From a bacterium BMS3Bbin07 (GTDB lineage Bacteria > Nitrospirota > Thermodesulfovibrionia > Thermodesulfovibrionales > JdFR-85): a stretch of 5,451 bases of DNA. Positions within the stretch are counted from its first letter, which is position 1. Each line of letters opens with the position of its first letter. Under the pieces are notes generated by a model. It made no database searches, was not told the DNA's origin, and worked only from the letters and a program-made list of their open reading frames with translations. The stretch covers positions 1-5,451 of the forward strand of contig BDTQ01000301.1 in NCBI GenBank assembly GCA_002898135.1. Reading direction: 5' to 3'. Shown here in pieces: positions 5,077 through 5,451 of this stretch. The position numbers and the translations under genes were made by a program.

Positions 5077-5451
5077 CCTCCATATTCACACCTGCCTGTC
5101 TCCATGCGCTGAGCTTGATATGACCCCGGCAAGGGTGGTATCAAGAGCCATTGAAAAGGGGTTGGACATCATTGCAGTCACTGACCATAACACTGCAGAA
5201 AACATACCATCCGTCATAAAGGTGAACGGTGAGATAACGGTCATTCCGGGCATGGAGCTGACAACCGTTGAAGAGGCCCATATCCTGGCCCTCTTTCCCG
5301 ACACGGAGACTGTCATGAGACTACAGGAGATTGCCTACAATGACCTCCCACTGACCGGAAACAAACGTATACTTCATGAACAGGTCGTTGTCAACGAAGA
5401 GGACGAGGTGCTCAGGTTTAATGACCGGGTACTTATGGACGCCACAGGGCT
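5054..5451 (+). CDS. PHP-domain metal-dependent phosphoesterase-like protein, N-terminal part
   Basis: The first 132 codons are present and the gene runs off the right edge. The start is forced: an in-frame TAA (5051-5053) lies directly before the ATG at 5054. The protein opens with DLHIH (8-12) giving the HxH metal motif H10/H12, then VTDHN (42-46) with H45, PGMEL (65-69) with E68 and EAHILAL (74-80) with H76. These match the first PHP metal-binding motifs, so a di- or trinuclear metal phosphoesterase site looks intact so far. The sequence continues with HEQVVVNEEDEVLRFN, recalling small stand-alone PHP proteins rather than DNA polymerase PHP domains. A C14-x3-C18 pair (CLSPC) follows the HxH motif. 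It overlaps the second DRTGG gene by 23 bases and has no clear Shine-Dalgarno, so it relies on coupled translation. The substrate is unknown; nucleotide, signalling phosphoester or sugar phosphate are all possible. Confidence 0.88.
   Translation, partial: MLRTYRADLHIHTCLSPCAELDMTPARVVSRAIEKGLDIIAVTDHNTAENIPSVIKVNGEITVIPGMELTTVEEAHILALFPDTETVMRLQEIAYNDLPLTGNKRILHEQVVVNEEDEVLRFNDRVLMDATG

Overview
The window looks like part of the genome of an anaerobic or microaerophilic, probably Gram-negative bacterium. It has a group 1-type respiratory complex I operon, a membrane-bound sensor kinase with periplasmic c-type heme motifs, and a DRTGG/anti-sigma-kinase-like/PHP gene set of a kind I associate with anaerobes that handle hydrogen or reduced ferredoxin. 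The mix and the moderate base composition would fit Nitrospirota or Desulfobacterota. This lineage guess is inference, because no rRNA or other marker gene is present.

Layout. On the minus strand at the left edge lies the start of a nuo operon: nuoA (112-483) followed by the first 26 codons of a gene that is probably nuoB (1-80). A 213-bp divergent intergenic region (484-696) holds a good sigma70-type promoter for nuoA, an inverted repeat overlapping its -35 box, a perfect 9-bp hairpin and a cluster of TGTAA repeats. Everything to the right is on the plus strand: a heme-motif sensor histidine kinase (697-2376), a 103-bp gap, an NtrC-family sigma54 response regulator (2480-3871), a DRTGG-domain protein (3868-4215), an 85-bp gap with a GC-rich hairpin, an RsbW/SpoIIAB-like HATPase (4301-4729), a second DRTGG-domain protein (4726-5076) and the first 132 codons of a PHP-domain protein (5054 to the right edge).

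How the genes may work together. The kinase places CxxCH and Cx4CH motifs between its two membrane segments, so a periplasmic redox or gas signal could be read by covalent heme and passed through HAMP, HisKA and HATPase to the regulator, which would act at sigma54 promoters. The regulator's stop codon overlaps the start of the first DRTGG gene (ATGA), and two of the three later junctions also overlap. The two-component pair and the DRTGG-HATPase-DRTGG-PHP set therefore look like one transcription unit with two short gaps. The function of the four-gene set is not established as far as I know. It is the best candidate here for an undescribed signalling or regulatory system, possibly redox control of hydrogenase or complex-I-type electron transfer. 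No sigma54 promoter was found in the window, so the regulator's targets probably lie elsewhere.
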